Shown: piece by piece, positions 36,365 through 46,100 of the stretch | Layout: every line of letters begins with the position of its first letter | Position numbering within the stretch: the first letter of the stretch is position 1 | Assembly (NCBI RefSeq): GCF_042658925.1 | Contig: NZ_JBHSRF010000020.1 | Coordinates: 1 to 64,000, forward strand | DNA: 64,000 nt | Reading direction: 5' to 3' | DNA from: Sphaerisporangium aureirubrum | Lineage (GTDB): Bacteria > Actinomycetota > Actinomycetes > Streptosporangiales > Streptosporangiaceae | Translations under genes and position numbers: made by a program | Notes under the pieces: generated by a model | Seen by the model: the letters and a program-made list of their open reading frames with translations, nothing else | Told to the model about the DNA's origin: nothing | Databases searched by the model: none

Positions 36365-36391
36365 GATCAACGGTACGTCCCGTGATCAACG
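36365..36391. promoter_or_regulatory. Direct repeat GATCAACG upstream of the ParB-like gene
   Basis: GATCAACG occurs at 36365-36372 and 36384-36391, a 19-base period, ending 18 bases before the start codon. The position would suit an autoregulatory site or a relic of a partition-type box, but two copies alone are weak evidence. Confidence 0.3.
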
Positions 36392-36409
36392 CTGCTGGGA
36401 AGGGGACTG

Positions 36410-37243
36410 ATGCCAGCTATTCGGGCGATTCGTGAGATTCCTATTAAAAGCTTGGTACTCAGTGAGGGCCAAGCCCGTGTACGGGGGGCGGATAAGGGGA
36501 TAGAGGAATTAGCGGAAAGTATCCGACGGCATGGCATGCTAGAGCCGATCGTTGTATGTCCGCACGCGCAGGATCCACAGAAACTGGAAGTACTCATGGG
36601 GCAGCGGCGCGTACACGCGCATCGCATCCTCGGCCGGAGCCGCATTCTCGCGGCGATCATCGACGAGGCGGTCGATCTCACGACCGCCAGAGTTCTGTCG
36701 CTCACCGAGAACCTCGTACGGGTCGATCTCGACAGCAGGGACATCATCGACGGGTGCACCGCTTTGTACCGTAGGTACGGAAGCGCGCGGATGGTGGCTG
36801 AAGAGACGGGGTTGCCGTACAACGAGGTCCGGAAGCACATCAAATACGACCGGCTGACGCCGGTCCTGCAGAACATGGTCGATTCCGGAGAGGCGAGCCT
36901 CGATGTCGCGCTGAAAGTCCAGGACCTCACCGACTCGTCGGTGGAGATGGCCCAGGACGAAGTGAAGGCGCTGGCAGCGGGGCTGTCCAACATGACCGCG
37001 GTCCAGCGCCGCAGCGTGCTGAAGTCCAAACAACAGAATCCGGAGACGCCGGTCACGGTGTTGCTCAAAGAGGCGTCCACGGAGAAGAAGCCCCGACAGA
37101 TCATCGTAACACTGAGCCCGGAGGAACACAGAACCCTGCAACTGTACGCGAAGCAGGAAAGAATGACCCAGGATGTAGCCGCGCAACGCTTACTCAGCGA
37201 TGCCCTGAGGCATCTGGTGGGTTCCGAGCTGTCACATCGGTAA
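36410..37243 (+). CDS. ParB/Spo0J-like DNA-binding protein
   Basis: A 277-residue protein with a ParB N-terminal domain: IPIKSLVLSEGQARVRG, ELAESIRRHGMLEPIVV, MGQRRVHAHRILG (in place of GERR) and the box TENLVRVDLDSRD. A helix-turn-helix follows (SARMVAEETGLPYNEVRKHIKYDRL), and a C-terminal ~60 residues could dimerise. GGGAAGGGG before the ATG at 36410 fixes the start. No ParA partner is adjacent, so it is not a standard segregation pair. It may be a stand-alone transcription factor or a fragment of a plasmid or integrative element. Its codon use is less GC-biased than the NRPS genes. Confidence 0.87.
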   Translation: MPAIRAIREIPIKSLVLSEGQARVRGADKGIEELAESIRRHGMLEPIVVCPHAQDPQKLEVLMGQRRVHAHRILGRSRILAAIIDEAVDLTTARVLSLTENLVRVDLDSRDIIDGCTALYRRYGSARMVAEETGLPYNEVRKHIKYDRLTPVLQNMVDSGEASLDVALKVQDLTDSSVEMAQDEVKALAAGLSNMTAVQRRSVLKSKQQNPETPVTVLLKEASTEKKPRQIIVTLSPEEHRTLQLYAKQERMTQDVAAQRLLSDALRHLVGSELSHR

Positions 37244-37496
37244 AAGAGACGCCTTTTCGGCGGCGTAGCGACCCTGGCGATATGCACGGCGACCGGATTC
37301 GACGGACGTCGGCCCCGCCCGGGTCAATTGATTGTGACAGTGCGGCCTAAAACGGACGGCCACCGCAAGGCCGGACATAAGGCTGCCCCTCTCTGGATGA
37401 AACGAAGTAATTCGTGAAACAGGGAAACCCCGGTAAGCACGTCAGGAGCATCGGTCAAATACTGTGCTGTCCGAAACGACTTTCAGTGAAGTGAAA

Positions 37497-37525
37497 GGGA
37501 CCGGGCGTTTGTTTCGCCCGGTCCC
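37497..37525. terminator. Perfect 11-bp hairpin, bidirectional terminator candidate
   Basis: gggaccgggcg - tttgttt - cgcccggtccc, a perfect stem with a seven-base T-rich loop. It lies about 250 bases after the ParB-like stop and could also stop leftward transcripts from the SARP gene. Confidence 0.6.
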
Positions 37526-37635
37526 CGGTCTTCCCTGTCTTGTCTCAGAACGCCGGCCGTCCTTGGCGGACCGGTCGTCGCCGCCTGCCGGTCAGGCGGC
37601 AGGTGGTCCGGCATCGGCCCCGGATCCGGCATGGC

Positions 37636-37660
37636 GCCCGGCGGCGCAGAACCGCCGGGC
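37636..37660. terminator. Perfect 9-bp hairpin
   Basis: gcccggcgg - cgcagaa - ccgccgggc, followed on the plus strand by ggctttcg. It is the third of four hairpins in this intergenic region. Confidence 0.45.
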
Positions 37661-37738
37661 GGCTTTCGCCCCGTTCGCTCCGGGGCGCCCTGTGCCGGCC
37701 TCGCCGGCGGGGGCGGGCGCCTCCATGAGCAGGTGGGA

Positions 37739-37768
37739 GGCCCGGTGCGACGACCGGGCCGTAATTTT
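37739..37768 (+). terminator. Hairpin followed by a short T-run
   Basis: ggcccggt - gcgacg - accgggcc, followed by gtaatttt on the plus strand. It is the only hairpin of the group with a recognisable T-run. Nothing obvious is transcribed into it on the plus strand except read-through from the ParB-like gene. Confidence 0.5.
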
Positions 37769-37946
37769 AAGACAACTGCGCCGACCCCTCGGCGAAACGA
37801 TCGCGACCCCTGGCCACGCCGTCCCGAGTGAATTTAAAAACACTCCCGGACTCCTGCGACGGCCTCGTGTGCATCGGTCGCGCTTCCCCGTCTCCCCGTC
37901 TTCCCCGTTGTGCGGAACCGGTGCCATGGGCGCCGGGTCCGGGTGT

Positions 37947-39767
37947 TCACCTGCTCAGCAGTGCGTGCCCGCACTCACCGCCGGAGATCGGAAAACCCCT
38001 GTTCGCCGCGTCCGCCAGCACTGCGGGATCGTCCTCGTCCAGCGCGCGTTCCCGGCCGAAGGCCAGGATCAGGTCGTGGCAGTAGTAAAGACTACGTTCC
38101 CCGTCCAGTTCCGCGCGGAGCAGATGGGCGTCGGTCAATTCGTCGAGCCTGCGCATGGCCTCGGCTTCGGACACGTCCTCCACCTCTGCGGCCATCCACA
38201 CGTCGATCACTCTGGCCCCCAGGTAACCGACTTTCCGCAGCAGCGAGCGCGCCGCGGAGCTCAGTGTCTCGTAGTCCCCCGCGAGGACCGGTCGCATCGC
38301 CCGGTCGTCGTGGCTGAGCGTGTCCAGCATCGTGGTGTGGTCGCACAGCAGGTCGGCCAGCTGCTTCATCGTCCAGTGCGGTTTGGCGGCCAGCTTGGCG
38401 GCGGCGATGTCCATCGCCAGGGGGATCCCGGCGCAGTACTCCACCACCCGTCCGGCCGCCTCGTGCTCCTGCCACGGATCCCCGTGCCTGGCGCCCCTGG
38501 TGAGCAGGCCGCGTGCGGCCTCCGCCGGGAGCGGGCCGAGCGTGGTGCGGCAGGACCGCAGCGACGTGAGCGGTGAACGGCTGGTGACGATGACCGCGCT
38601 CCCGGGATCTCCGGGCATGATCGGCCGTACCTGCTGCACTCCGGTCACGTTGTCCATGACGATGAGCACCCGGCGTCCGGTCAGCATGGACCGGAACAGG
38701 GCGCTGCGCTCGCTGATCCCCACGGGGATGTCCGCCGCCCCCATCGCGCGGAGGAACCTCGTGAGAACCGTCGCCGGATCCTCCGGCTCGTCGGTGAACA
38801 GCACCCCGCCGGAGAACTCCCCGGAGATCTGGTGCGCCGCCTCCAACGCGAGGGTCGTCTTGCCGATGCCCCCGGGCCCGCTGATGACGACGAGCGGCTC
38901 TCGCTGCTCCAGCGCCACGCGGATCTCCTTCAGCTCGGTATGTCGGCCCACGATGGCGCGCGGACGCGCCGGCAGCTGCCGGGGCATCTGCGCCGCCGGG
39001 GTGATCACCCCGAGTGACGGCGCCTGGCGCAGGATCTGCTCGTGCAGCCCCTGCAACGCCGGGCTCGGATCCGTGCCGAGCTTGTCCACCAGTTCCTCAC
39101 GCAGGTCGGCGAACACCTGGAGGGCCTCGCCGCTGTACCCGGCGCGATGGCGCGCGAGCATCAGTTGCCCGTAAAACCGCTCGTTGAGCGGGTGGTCCCT
39201 GATGAGCTCGTGCAGCTCCTCGGTGACCTGGGCGTGGTTCCCGAGGGCCAGGGCCGCCTCGATGCGGTCCGCGATGGTGTCCACCCGGAGTTGTTCCAGG
39301 TGGTCGGCTTCGGCCTGAAAGTAACGGCCGGTGAGGCCGGTCAGCGCGGAGCCCCGCCAGGTCTGGTCGGCGATCTTGAGCAGCTTGGCGGTCTCGTGGT
39401 GCCGGCCGCCCTGTAACGCCGCCCTTCCCTGGCGCGCGAGGCGCTTGAACTCGGTCACGTCGACGACGGTGTCCGGCGGCAGGCGCAGCACGTACCCTCC
39501 GTCGACCGAAGTGATCGACACTTTGCACGGTTCCAGCGTCGCGCGTAGCCGGGATATGTGAATACGCACCCGGTTGAGCAGTCTCCCTTCATTTATGTCG
39601 GTCATTTCCGAGTCGAAGAGCGAGTCGATAATCCGCGTCGTCGATAACACGGTGTCGGGCTTCAGCAGTAGGAGCGCGAGCACCGCTTTCGGGCCCCGGC
39701 CTGGAATCGGGACGACCTTGTTGTCGAGCTTGACAGTGAACGGTCCGAGTAGACCGAACTCCAGCAT
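37947..39767 (-). CDS. AfsR/SARP-family transcriptional regulator (BTAD + NB-ARC)
   Basis: A 606-residue regulator. The N-terminal OmpR-like winged helix (MLEFGLLGPFTVKLDN, GPKAVLALLLLKPDTVLS, RVRIHISRLRATLEP) is followed by a bacterial transcriptional activation domain (~100-245). An NB-ARC ATPase comes next (ISGPGGIGKTTLALEAAH at ~300, then VLIVMDNV and CAGIPLAMDIAAAKLA) with a winged-helix-like tail. It lacks the C-terminal TPR region of full-length AfsR. A perfect AGGAGGT precedes the ATG at 39767. It is divergent from the right-hand NRPS genes across 370 bp, and SARPs normally activate adjacent biosynthetic genes, so it is the prime candidate activator for them. Confidence 0.94.
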   Translation of the reverse strand: MLEFGLLGPFTVKLDNKVVPIPGRGPKAVLALLLLKPDTVLSTTRIIDSLFDSEMTDINEGRLLNRVRIHISRLRATLEPCKVSITSVDGGYVLRLPPDTVVDVTEFKRLARQGRAALQGGRHHETAKLLKIADQTWRGSALTGLTGRYFQAEADHLEQLRVDTIADRIEAALALGNHAQVTEELHELIRDHPLNERFYGQLMLARHRAGYSGEALQVFADLREELVDKLGTDPSPALQGLHEQILRQAPSLGVITPAAQMPRQLPARPRAIVGRHTELKEIRVALEQREPLVVISGPGGIGKTTLALEAAHQISGEFSGGVLFTDEPEDPATVLTRFLRAMGAADIPVGISERSALFRSMLTGRRVLIVMDNVTGVQQVRPIMPGDPGSAVIVTSRSPLTSLRSCRTTLGPLPAEAARGLLTRGARHGDPWQEHEAAGRVVEYCAGIPLAMDIAAAKLAAKPHWTMKQLADLLCDHTTMLDTLSHDDRAMRPVLAGDYETLSSAARSLLRKVGYLGARVIDVWMAAEVEDVSEAEAMRRLDELTDAHLLRAELDGERSLYYCHDLILAFGRERALDEDDPAVLADAANRGFPISGGECGHALLSR

Positions 39768-40137
39768 GCCACCTCCTGAGAGATGCCGGTTTTGATAGCT
39801 GACACATCTGCCATGTCTCCCATAGTGTGCGAATGTGTCGAGGGCCCGCTTACTCTAACGCCGAGCCCGGGTGTCGCAACAGACATCACACTGAAATCAA
39901 GTTGAAATATGAACGACGTAATTTATCGTCGCGGTACGTGAGCCGTGGTGTGCGAGACGGGGTCGCCGCGACAGGCGCCGCCGTTCACTCGCCGCGTAGT
40001 CGCTGGCATCTCAACAATGGCGGTCAGGCAAAGTCAGAAATCACTGTCAGGTTAATAATCAAGATTTTGATTACCGGCCTGGGCACCCGCCGCCGATCTC
40101 GCCACCGCTCGTCCGATCTAGCCCGGGGAAGAACATC
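39768..40137. promoter_or_regulatory. Divergent control region, SARP gene / NRPS
   Basis: 370 bases, A/T-rich compared with its flanks, holding the promoters of both genes. Three direct repeats of GTCAG at 40023, 40033 and 40046 (spacing 10 and 13) are followed by a palindrome TAATCAA-gatt-TTGATTA at 40056-40073, ending 64 bases before the NRPS start. Direct repeats with roughly helical spacing are what SARPs bind, although the sequence does not match the best-known heptamers. GGGGAA lies 7 bases before the NRPS GTG. Confidence 0.45.
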
Positions 40138-43100
40138 GTGTCTGAGAATTCCTATCCTGTGACGCCGGTGCAGCAGGCGATGTCGGCCGCCCTGGAGCGC
40201 ACCCCGGCGGGGGCCAGGGGCGCGTTCTGGGCGCAGGGGGTCCGCGAGTTCACCGGCGGCCCGGACGAGGCGGCGTTCCGGCGCGCGTTCGAGATCGTGA
40301 CCGGGCGGCACGCGGCGCTGCGGGCGGGTTTCAGCGCGGGCGGGCCGATCCAGGTGGTCGAGGACCGCGTCGAGGTGCCCCTGGAGATGCTCGACTGGCG
40401 GGACCTGGCCGGCGGGGACGACGGCGCGCGGGAGGAACGGCTGGCGGAACTGCTGCGCGCCGACCGGGAGCGCGGGTTCGACCCGGCGCGCCCGCCGCTG
40501 CTGCGCGCGTACCTGATCGACCTCGGGGAGCGCTCCCAGTTGGTCTGCGGGGTGTACCGGGGCGTGTGCGACGGCCCGAGCCTGCGCGTCGTGCTGGACG
40601 AGGTGGCGCTGACGTACGCGGCGCTGCGCCGGGGCGCGATCTCCGCGCTGTCCCCGGTGTGGCCCTATCACGACGTGGTCGCCTGGCAGGTGGGGCGCAA
40701 CCGGAGCGAGTCCGAGCCGTTCTGGCGGGAGTACCTGGCGGGCCTCGACGCGCCGACCTCGCTGCCGGCCGACCGGCAGGCCGAGGACCACGGCACGCGG
40801 GACCGCCGCAGGATCGAGCTGTCGCCGCGGGTCACCGCCGCCCTGGCCGAGCTGGCCCGCCGGGCGGACGTCACGCTCGCGACCGTGGCGCACGCGGCGT
40901 GGGCGCTGCTGCTGTCCCGGCACAGCGGCGAGAGCGACGTCGTGTTCGGCCTGTCGCTCCCGTGCCGCCCCGCCGGGATGGAACCGCTGGTGGGGAGCTT
41001 CGTCACCACCGCGCCGCTGCGGGTGCGCGTCCCGTCCGACGTGCCGTTCACCACGTGGCTGCGTCAGGTGCACGAAATCCACAAGGCGGTGCGGCGCCAC
41101 GGGTTCACCCCGCCGGACGACATCCAGGCCGTCTCCGAGATCGACCCGGGCACGCCGCTGTTCGGCAGCGCCGTCATCGATGTGCCCGACGACGCGTACG
41201 GCCTCGGCGTGCTCCCGTACGCCGACCCGGAGTACCGGCCGATGAACGTGACGGTGTCCGGCGGGCGGTGCCTGGCGTTCGAGGTGACGTTCTCGGCCGC
41301 CGCCTTCGACGCGGCGACGGTGGAGGGCCTGCTGGAGCGCCTGGCCGGGGTGCTCGGCGTGGTGGCGGCCGACGGCGGCGCCGCGGTGGGCTCGGTGGGC
41401 CTGGTCGGGGCCGCCGAGGTGGACGGCGTGACCGCCCTCGGTGTCTCCGGCGTCGGAGTGGAGGAGACGTCCCTGGCCGCGATGTTCGCCCGCCGGGTGG
41501 CCGCGGGCCGCGACGTGCTCGCGGTGCGCGGCGGCGGGGTGGAGCTGACGTACGGCGAACTGGACGTCCGCGCGGGCGGGGTGGCGGCGCTGCTGCGCGG
41601 GGCCGGCGCGCGTGCGGGCGTGCGCGTGGGGTTGTTCGTGGAGCGCGGCGTCGACTTCGTCACCGCGATCCTCGGGGCCGCCGGGATCGGGGCGTCCTAC
41701 GTCCCGCTGGACCCGTCGTGGCCGCTGTCCCGGCTGCGTTTCGTGATCGAGGACTCCGGCGTGGACGTCGTGGTGACCGGCGCGCAGCCGCTGCCCGAGG
41801 GCGTGCTCCCCGGCGGGGCGCGCGCGGTGGACCTGCGCGACGCGGGCACCGGCGGATCCATTTCCGCGGACGCGGTGAACGCCGCGGGGGACGACGCTCT
41901 TTATGTGATGTACACGTCGGGTTCCACCGGAGTTCCCAAAGGTGTGGAAGTGACGCACGGGGGTGTCGTGCGCCTGTGCGTGGACCCGGTGCTCGGAATC
42001 GGCCCCGGCGATGTGGTGGCGCAATTGGCGCCGGTGTCATTCGACGCGTCGACCTTTGAGATCTGGGGCGCGCTGCTGAATGGCGCGTCGCTGGTGGTGG
42101 CGACCGGCGGCCGGGTCGAGGGTGTGGACGTCGGCGCGTTCCTGCGCGAGCACGAGGTGTCCGTGGCGCACGTGACGGCTGGTTTGTTCCATCAGGTGGT
42201 GGAGTCGGCGCCGGAGTCCTTCGACGGTTTGCGCTTGTTGCTGACCGGCGGTGACGCGTTGTCGGCCGGGCATTGCGAGCGGGTGCGCAGGAGACTGCCG
42301 AATCTGCGGTTCGTCGCCTGTTACGGCCCCACCGAATGCACCACGTTCAGCTCGATATTCGATTTCGGCTCGGGTTTTCCGGTCGGCGACGGCGTGGTGC
42401 CGATCGGCCGCCCCGTCGTGTCCACCTCGTTGTTCGTGGTGGACCAGTGGATGAACCTCGTTCCCGCCGGGGTGCCGGGCGAATTGCTGGTCGGCGGTAT
42501 CGGTGTGGGCCGTGGATATGTGGGCCGCGCGGGTCTGACCGCCGAGCGGTTCATCGCCGACCACTTGAGCGGGCGCCCGGGGGAGCGGCTGTACCGGACG
42601 GGTGACCGGGTGCGGTGGCGGGCGGACGGGGTGCTGGAGTTCCTGGGCCGTACCGACGCGCAGGTGAAGATCCGGGGCTTCCGCATCGAGCCGGGTGAGG
42701 TGGAGGCCGTGCTGGCCGAGCACCCCGCCGTGAGCGACGCCGTCGTGGTCGCGAGGGCCGACGGGCCGTCGGGCAAGTGGCTGGTCGGCTACGTCGTCGC
42801 CGAGGAGCCCGGCGGGGTCGAGATCGCGGACCTGCGCGCGTACATGCACGGGCGGCTGCCGGAGTACATGGTCCCGTCGGTGTTCATGGTGGTGGAGGGC
42901 TTCGCGCTGACCGCCAACGACAAGATCGACCGCCGCGCCCTGCCCGATCCGGACATCCGCCTGGCCGTGGAGACCACCTACGTGGCGCCCTCCACCGACG
43001 CCGAGACCACCCTGGCGGGCATCTGGTCGCAGGTGCTCGGCGTGGACAGGGTCGGCCTGCACGACAACTTCTTCGAGCTCGGCGGCGACTCCATCCTCAG

Positions 43101-46100
43101 CCTCCAGATCGTGGCGAGGGCCCGCGCGGCGGGCCTCCAGCTGGACGTGGCCGACGTGTTCGCGCGGCAGAGCGTCGGCGAGCTGGCGCTGGCCGTCCGG
43201 GACGCCCCCGCGACCGTGCTGGCCGAGCAGGGCACCGTCACCGGACCCGTGCCGCTCACCCCGATCCAGCACCGTTTCGCCGCCGAGGAGCTCGCGGACC
43301 GCGACCACTGGAACTGGTCCGGCGTGTTCGAGCTGACCCCCGGCGTCGACGCCGCCACGCTGGCCCGCGCCGTGGACGCCGTGGTCGCGCACCACGACGC
43401 GCTGCGCCTCCGCTTCCGGTACGACCAGGCCGCCGGGGAGTGGACGCAGGAGAACGCCGCCGGCGAGCCCGCCGGGCTGTTCTCGGTGACGGACGCCGCC
43501 GGGCTGGACGAGCCGCGCCTCGCCGAACTGGTCACCGGGCGCATGACCGAGGCGCAGGGCTCGCTGTCGCTGGCCGACGGCCCCCTGCTGCGCGCCGTGT
43601 ACTTCGAGCGCGGCGACCGGCCGGGCGTCCTCGGCCTCACCGCGCACCACCTGGTCATGGACGCGGTCTCGTGGAACGTCCTGCTGGACGACCTCGGCAC
43701 CGCCTACCGGGCGATCGCCGCCGACGGGACCGCCGAAGGCGCGCTGCCGCGCAAGACGACGTCGTTCCAGCAGTGGGCCGGGCGGCTCCAGGAGTACGCC
43801 GCGTCGGCCGAGGCCCTCGCCGAGGCCGATCACTGGCTGGCGCAGGTGGAGCACGAGTTCCGCCCGCCGCTGGACGGCCCCGGCACCGCGGCCGGGGACG
43901 ACGGCGCTGTGGTGCGGGCCTGGCTGGACGCCGAGACGACCTCGGCGCTGCTCACCCGGGCGCACAAGGCCTACCGCACCCAGATCAACGACGTCCTGCT
44001 CGCCGCCCTGCTCCAGACCGTCGGCCGCTGGGCGGGCACCGGCGCGGTCACCATCAACCTGGAGAGCCACGGCCGCGAGGCCGTCGCCGCCGACATCGAC
44101 GTGTCCAGGACCGTCGGCTGGTTCACCTCCATCTTCCCCGTCGCGCTGTCCGCACCGGACCTCGACGACCCGGCCGGCGTGCTGAAGGCCGTCAAGGAGC
44201 AGCTGCGGCGCAGCCCGCGGCGCGGCGTCGGCTTCGGCGCGCTGCGCTACCTCGGCGACACCGCCGACCCCCGGGTGCGGCGCCTCGCCGAGTCGGCCGA
44301 GCCGTACGTCGGCTTCAACTACCTCGGCGGCCTGGACAGCTCGTCCGGCGGCATCGTGGCCCGCCGCCTGCCGTCCGCCTGGGCCGGTCCCGACGGCCAG
44401 ACCCGGGCGCACGGCCTCCAGATCGAGGTGTTCCAGGACGACGACGGCCGCCTCGCCTTCGAGTGGCACTACGGCTCGGGCACGCACCGCGCCGAGACCG
44501 TCCAGCGCGTGGCCGCCGAGTACGCCCGCGCCCTGCGCGAGCTGGTCGAGCACTGCCTGTCCCCGCAGGCCGGCGGCCACACCCCGTCGGACTTCCCGCT
44601 GGCCGCCCTGGAGCAGGGCGCCCTGGACACGCTGGCCGCCGCGGCCCGCGCGGCCGGGTCCGAGCTGGCCGACGTGTACCCGCTGACCCCCGTCCAGCAG
44701 GGCATCCTGTTCCACGCGTTGCAGGCCCCGGAGGGGTCGGGCGTCTACCTGGCCCAGGGTCTGTACGAGCTGACCGGCCGGCGGGTGGACGCCGTGCTGT
44801 TCCAGCGGGCCTGGGACGTCGTCGTCGACCGCCACCCCGCGCTGCGCACCGCGTTCGTCTGGGAGGGTGTCGCCGAGCCGGTGCAGGTCGTGCACGAGCA
44901 CGTCATCGTGCCGTTCGAGGCGCTCGACTGGTCCGCGCTCCCCGAGGACGCCCAGCGGGAGCGGTTCGACGAGCTGCTCGCCGCCGACCGGGCCCGCGGC
45001 TTCGACGTGGCCGTGCCCCCGCTGATGCGCGTGCACCTGATCGACCGGGGCGAGGGCCGCTCCTGGCTCGTCTGGACCATGCACCACATCTCCACCGACG
45101 GCTGGAGCCTGCCCATCCTGCTGGCCGAGGTGGCCCGCGTGTACGAGGGCCTCTCCGAGGGCGAGCACGTCACCCTGCCCCAGGTGCGGCCGTACCGCGA
45201 CTTCATCGCCTGGCTCGCCGAGCGGGACCTCGGCGAGGCCGAGCGGTTCTGGCGCGGCTACCTGGCCGGGTTCGAGGCCCCGACGCCGCTGCCGGTGGAC
45301 CGGCAGGTCACCGAGCACTGGGCGCAGGACCGCCGACGCATGGAGCTGTCCCCGCAGGTCACCGCCGGGCTGACCGACCTCGCCCGCCGGGCCAGGGTGA
45401 CGGTCGGCACGGTCGTGCAGGCGGCGTGGTCGCTGCTGCTGTCCCGCTTCGGCGGCGAGCCCGACGTGGTGTTCGGCGTGACCGTGTCCGGCCGCCCCGC
45501 CGACCTGGCCGGGATGGAGTCGATCGTCGGCCTGTTCATCAACACCCTGCCGATGCGGGTCGAGGTCCCCGCCGGCGTGCCGTTCGTCGACTGGCTGCGG
45601 ACCCTCCAGGACAACCAGGTCGCCGCCCAGCGCTACGAGTACACCCCGCTGGTCGACATCCAGCGCTCCTCGGCCGTGCAGGGCGGGGTGTCGCTGTTCG
45701 ACAGCATCGTCGTGGTGCAGATGACCGACGGCCTGTCCGTGGCGGGCGGCGGCGGCGCGCCCGGCATGGAGCTGCTGGACTACGTGGAGCTCGGCAACTA
45801 CCCGCTGAACGTCGCGGTGTTCGGCGGCGGCGAACGGCTGGGCTTCGAGATGACGTTCTCCACCGGCGCCTTCGACGCGGCCACGGTCGAGGGACTGCTG
45901 GAGCGCCTCGGCGGCGTGCTGAGCACGGTCGCGGCCGACGCCGAGGCCCCGGTCGGCGGGATCGGCCTGGTCGGCGCCGCCGAGCTTTCCGGCGTGAAGG
46001 CCCTCGGCGTCTCCGGGGTCGGCGTGGACGAGGTGTCCCTGGCCGGGATGTTCGCCCGCCGGGTCGCCGCCGGACGCGACGTGCTCGCGGTGCGCGGCGG

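Larger units (their letters stand above)
35948..36409. other. Intergenic stretch between ABC operon and ParB-like gene
   Basis: About 460 bases, noticeably richer in A/T than its surroundings. Apart from the terminator hairpin at its start and the direct repeat near its end, I see no gene or RNA. Small frames on both strands (for example 36149-36331) have no ribosome site or recognisable product. Confidence 0.5.
37244..37946. other. Hairpin-rich intergenic region
   Basis: About 700 bases between the ParB-like gene and the convergent SARP gene. I see no credible gene. The stretch 37497-37768 contains four inverted repeats (three listed separately; the fourth is gccgcctg-ccggt-caggcggc at 37580-37600). 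Their density is greater than needed for two convergent terminators. Confidence 0.55.

Noticed and set aside
37464..38576. A 370-residue plus-strand frame over the SARP gene's 3' end and the hairpin region
   Set aside because: Its second half is antisense to the AfsR-type gene and its first half covers four hairpins. There is no recognisable product.
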